A stretch of DNA of 7,683 nt, from positions 1 to 7,683 of the forward strand of contig JAJXVI010000097.1 in NCBI GenBank assembly GCA_021782195.1, written 5' to 3'. The position numbers and the translations under genes were made by a program. Below, in pieces: positions 7,570 through 7,683 of this stretch. Each line of letters opens with the position of its first letter. Position 1 is the first letter of the stretch. The notes below the pieces were generated by a model. It did no database searches. It had not been told where the DNA came from and worked only from the letters and a program-made list of their open reading frames with translations. The DNA is from a bacterium. GTDB taxonomy: Bacteria > Vulcanimicrobiota > Xenobia > RGZZ01.

Positions 7570-7683
7570 CGTGCTGGTGCGGCGCGCTCCTGCCACAACA
7601 ATGCTGCAGCCCCCGATCAGGACAAGAGCAATACCGACGACAGTGAGACGCAACCGTTACTGCCGAAAACGGCCTGAGTTCCC

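Noticed and set aside
7498..7600. Sigma-54 promoter upstream of the PEP-CTERM gene, as seen in some PEP-CTERM regulons
   Set aside because: A TTGCAT exists, but the GG element is not at the required distance upstream of its GC, so the -24/-12 pattern is not met.

Overview
The window comes from a GC-rich bacterium with a Gram-negative type surface. The clearest pointer is a secreted LamG-fold protein that ends in a PEP-CTERM (exosortase) sorting signal. That signal occurs in diderm bacteria with exosortase systems, such as Planctomycetota, Verrucomicrobiota, Acidobacteriota and many Proteobacteria. Nothing here fixes the phylum. No rRNA, tRNA, CRISPR array, transposase or phage gene was seen.

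Layout from left to right. Positions 1-755 hold the N-terminal part of a membrane glycosyltransferase of the GT-C fold on the minus strand. It starts at a TTG and runs off the left edge. A 348-base divergent regulatory region follows, with candidate promoters and a threefold 14-base repeat. On the plus strand come a second, complete GT-C type membrane protein with a C-terminal TPR domain (1104-3209) and then a small alpha/beta hydrolase (3298-3960). A 21-base direct repeat straddles the stop codon between them. A 184-base gap with a 19-base direct repeat and a strong hairpin separates these from three minus-strand genes: class II fumarase fumC (4145-5629), a PAP2-family lipid phosphatase (5811-6608) and the LamG/PEP-CTERM surface protein (6715-7497). 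The right end (7498-7683) is the leader of that last gene and contains an inverted repeat.

How the genes may work together: both GT-C proteins should use polyprenyl-phosphate-linked sugars on the outer face of the inner membrane. PAP2 enzymes commonly dephosphorylate polyprenyl pyrophosphate or related lipids, which recycles such carriers. PEP-CTERM proteins are exported, processed by exosortase, and often associated with exopolysaccharide or glycosylation loci. A cell-envelope glycosylation theme is therefore plausible for four of the six genes, but it is inference. FumC is a housekeeping TCA-cycle enzyme and the hydrolase has no visible link to the theme. I see ordinary gene families in a somewhat unusual arrangement, not a clearly new system. 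The points most worth a second look are the TPR-fused GT-C protein, the stop codon inside a repeat, the repeat-derived tail of the PAP2 protein, and the regulatory repeats.
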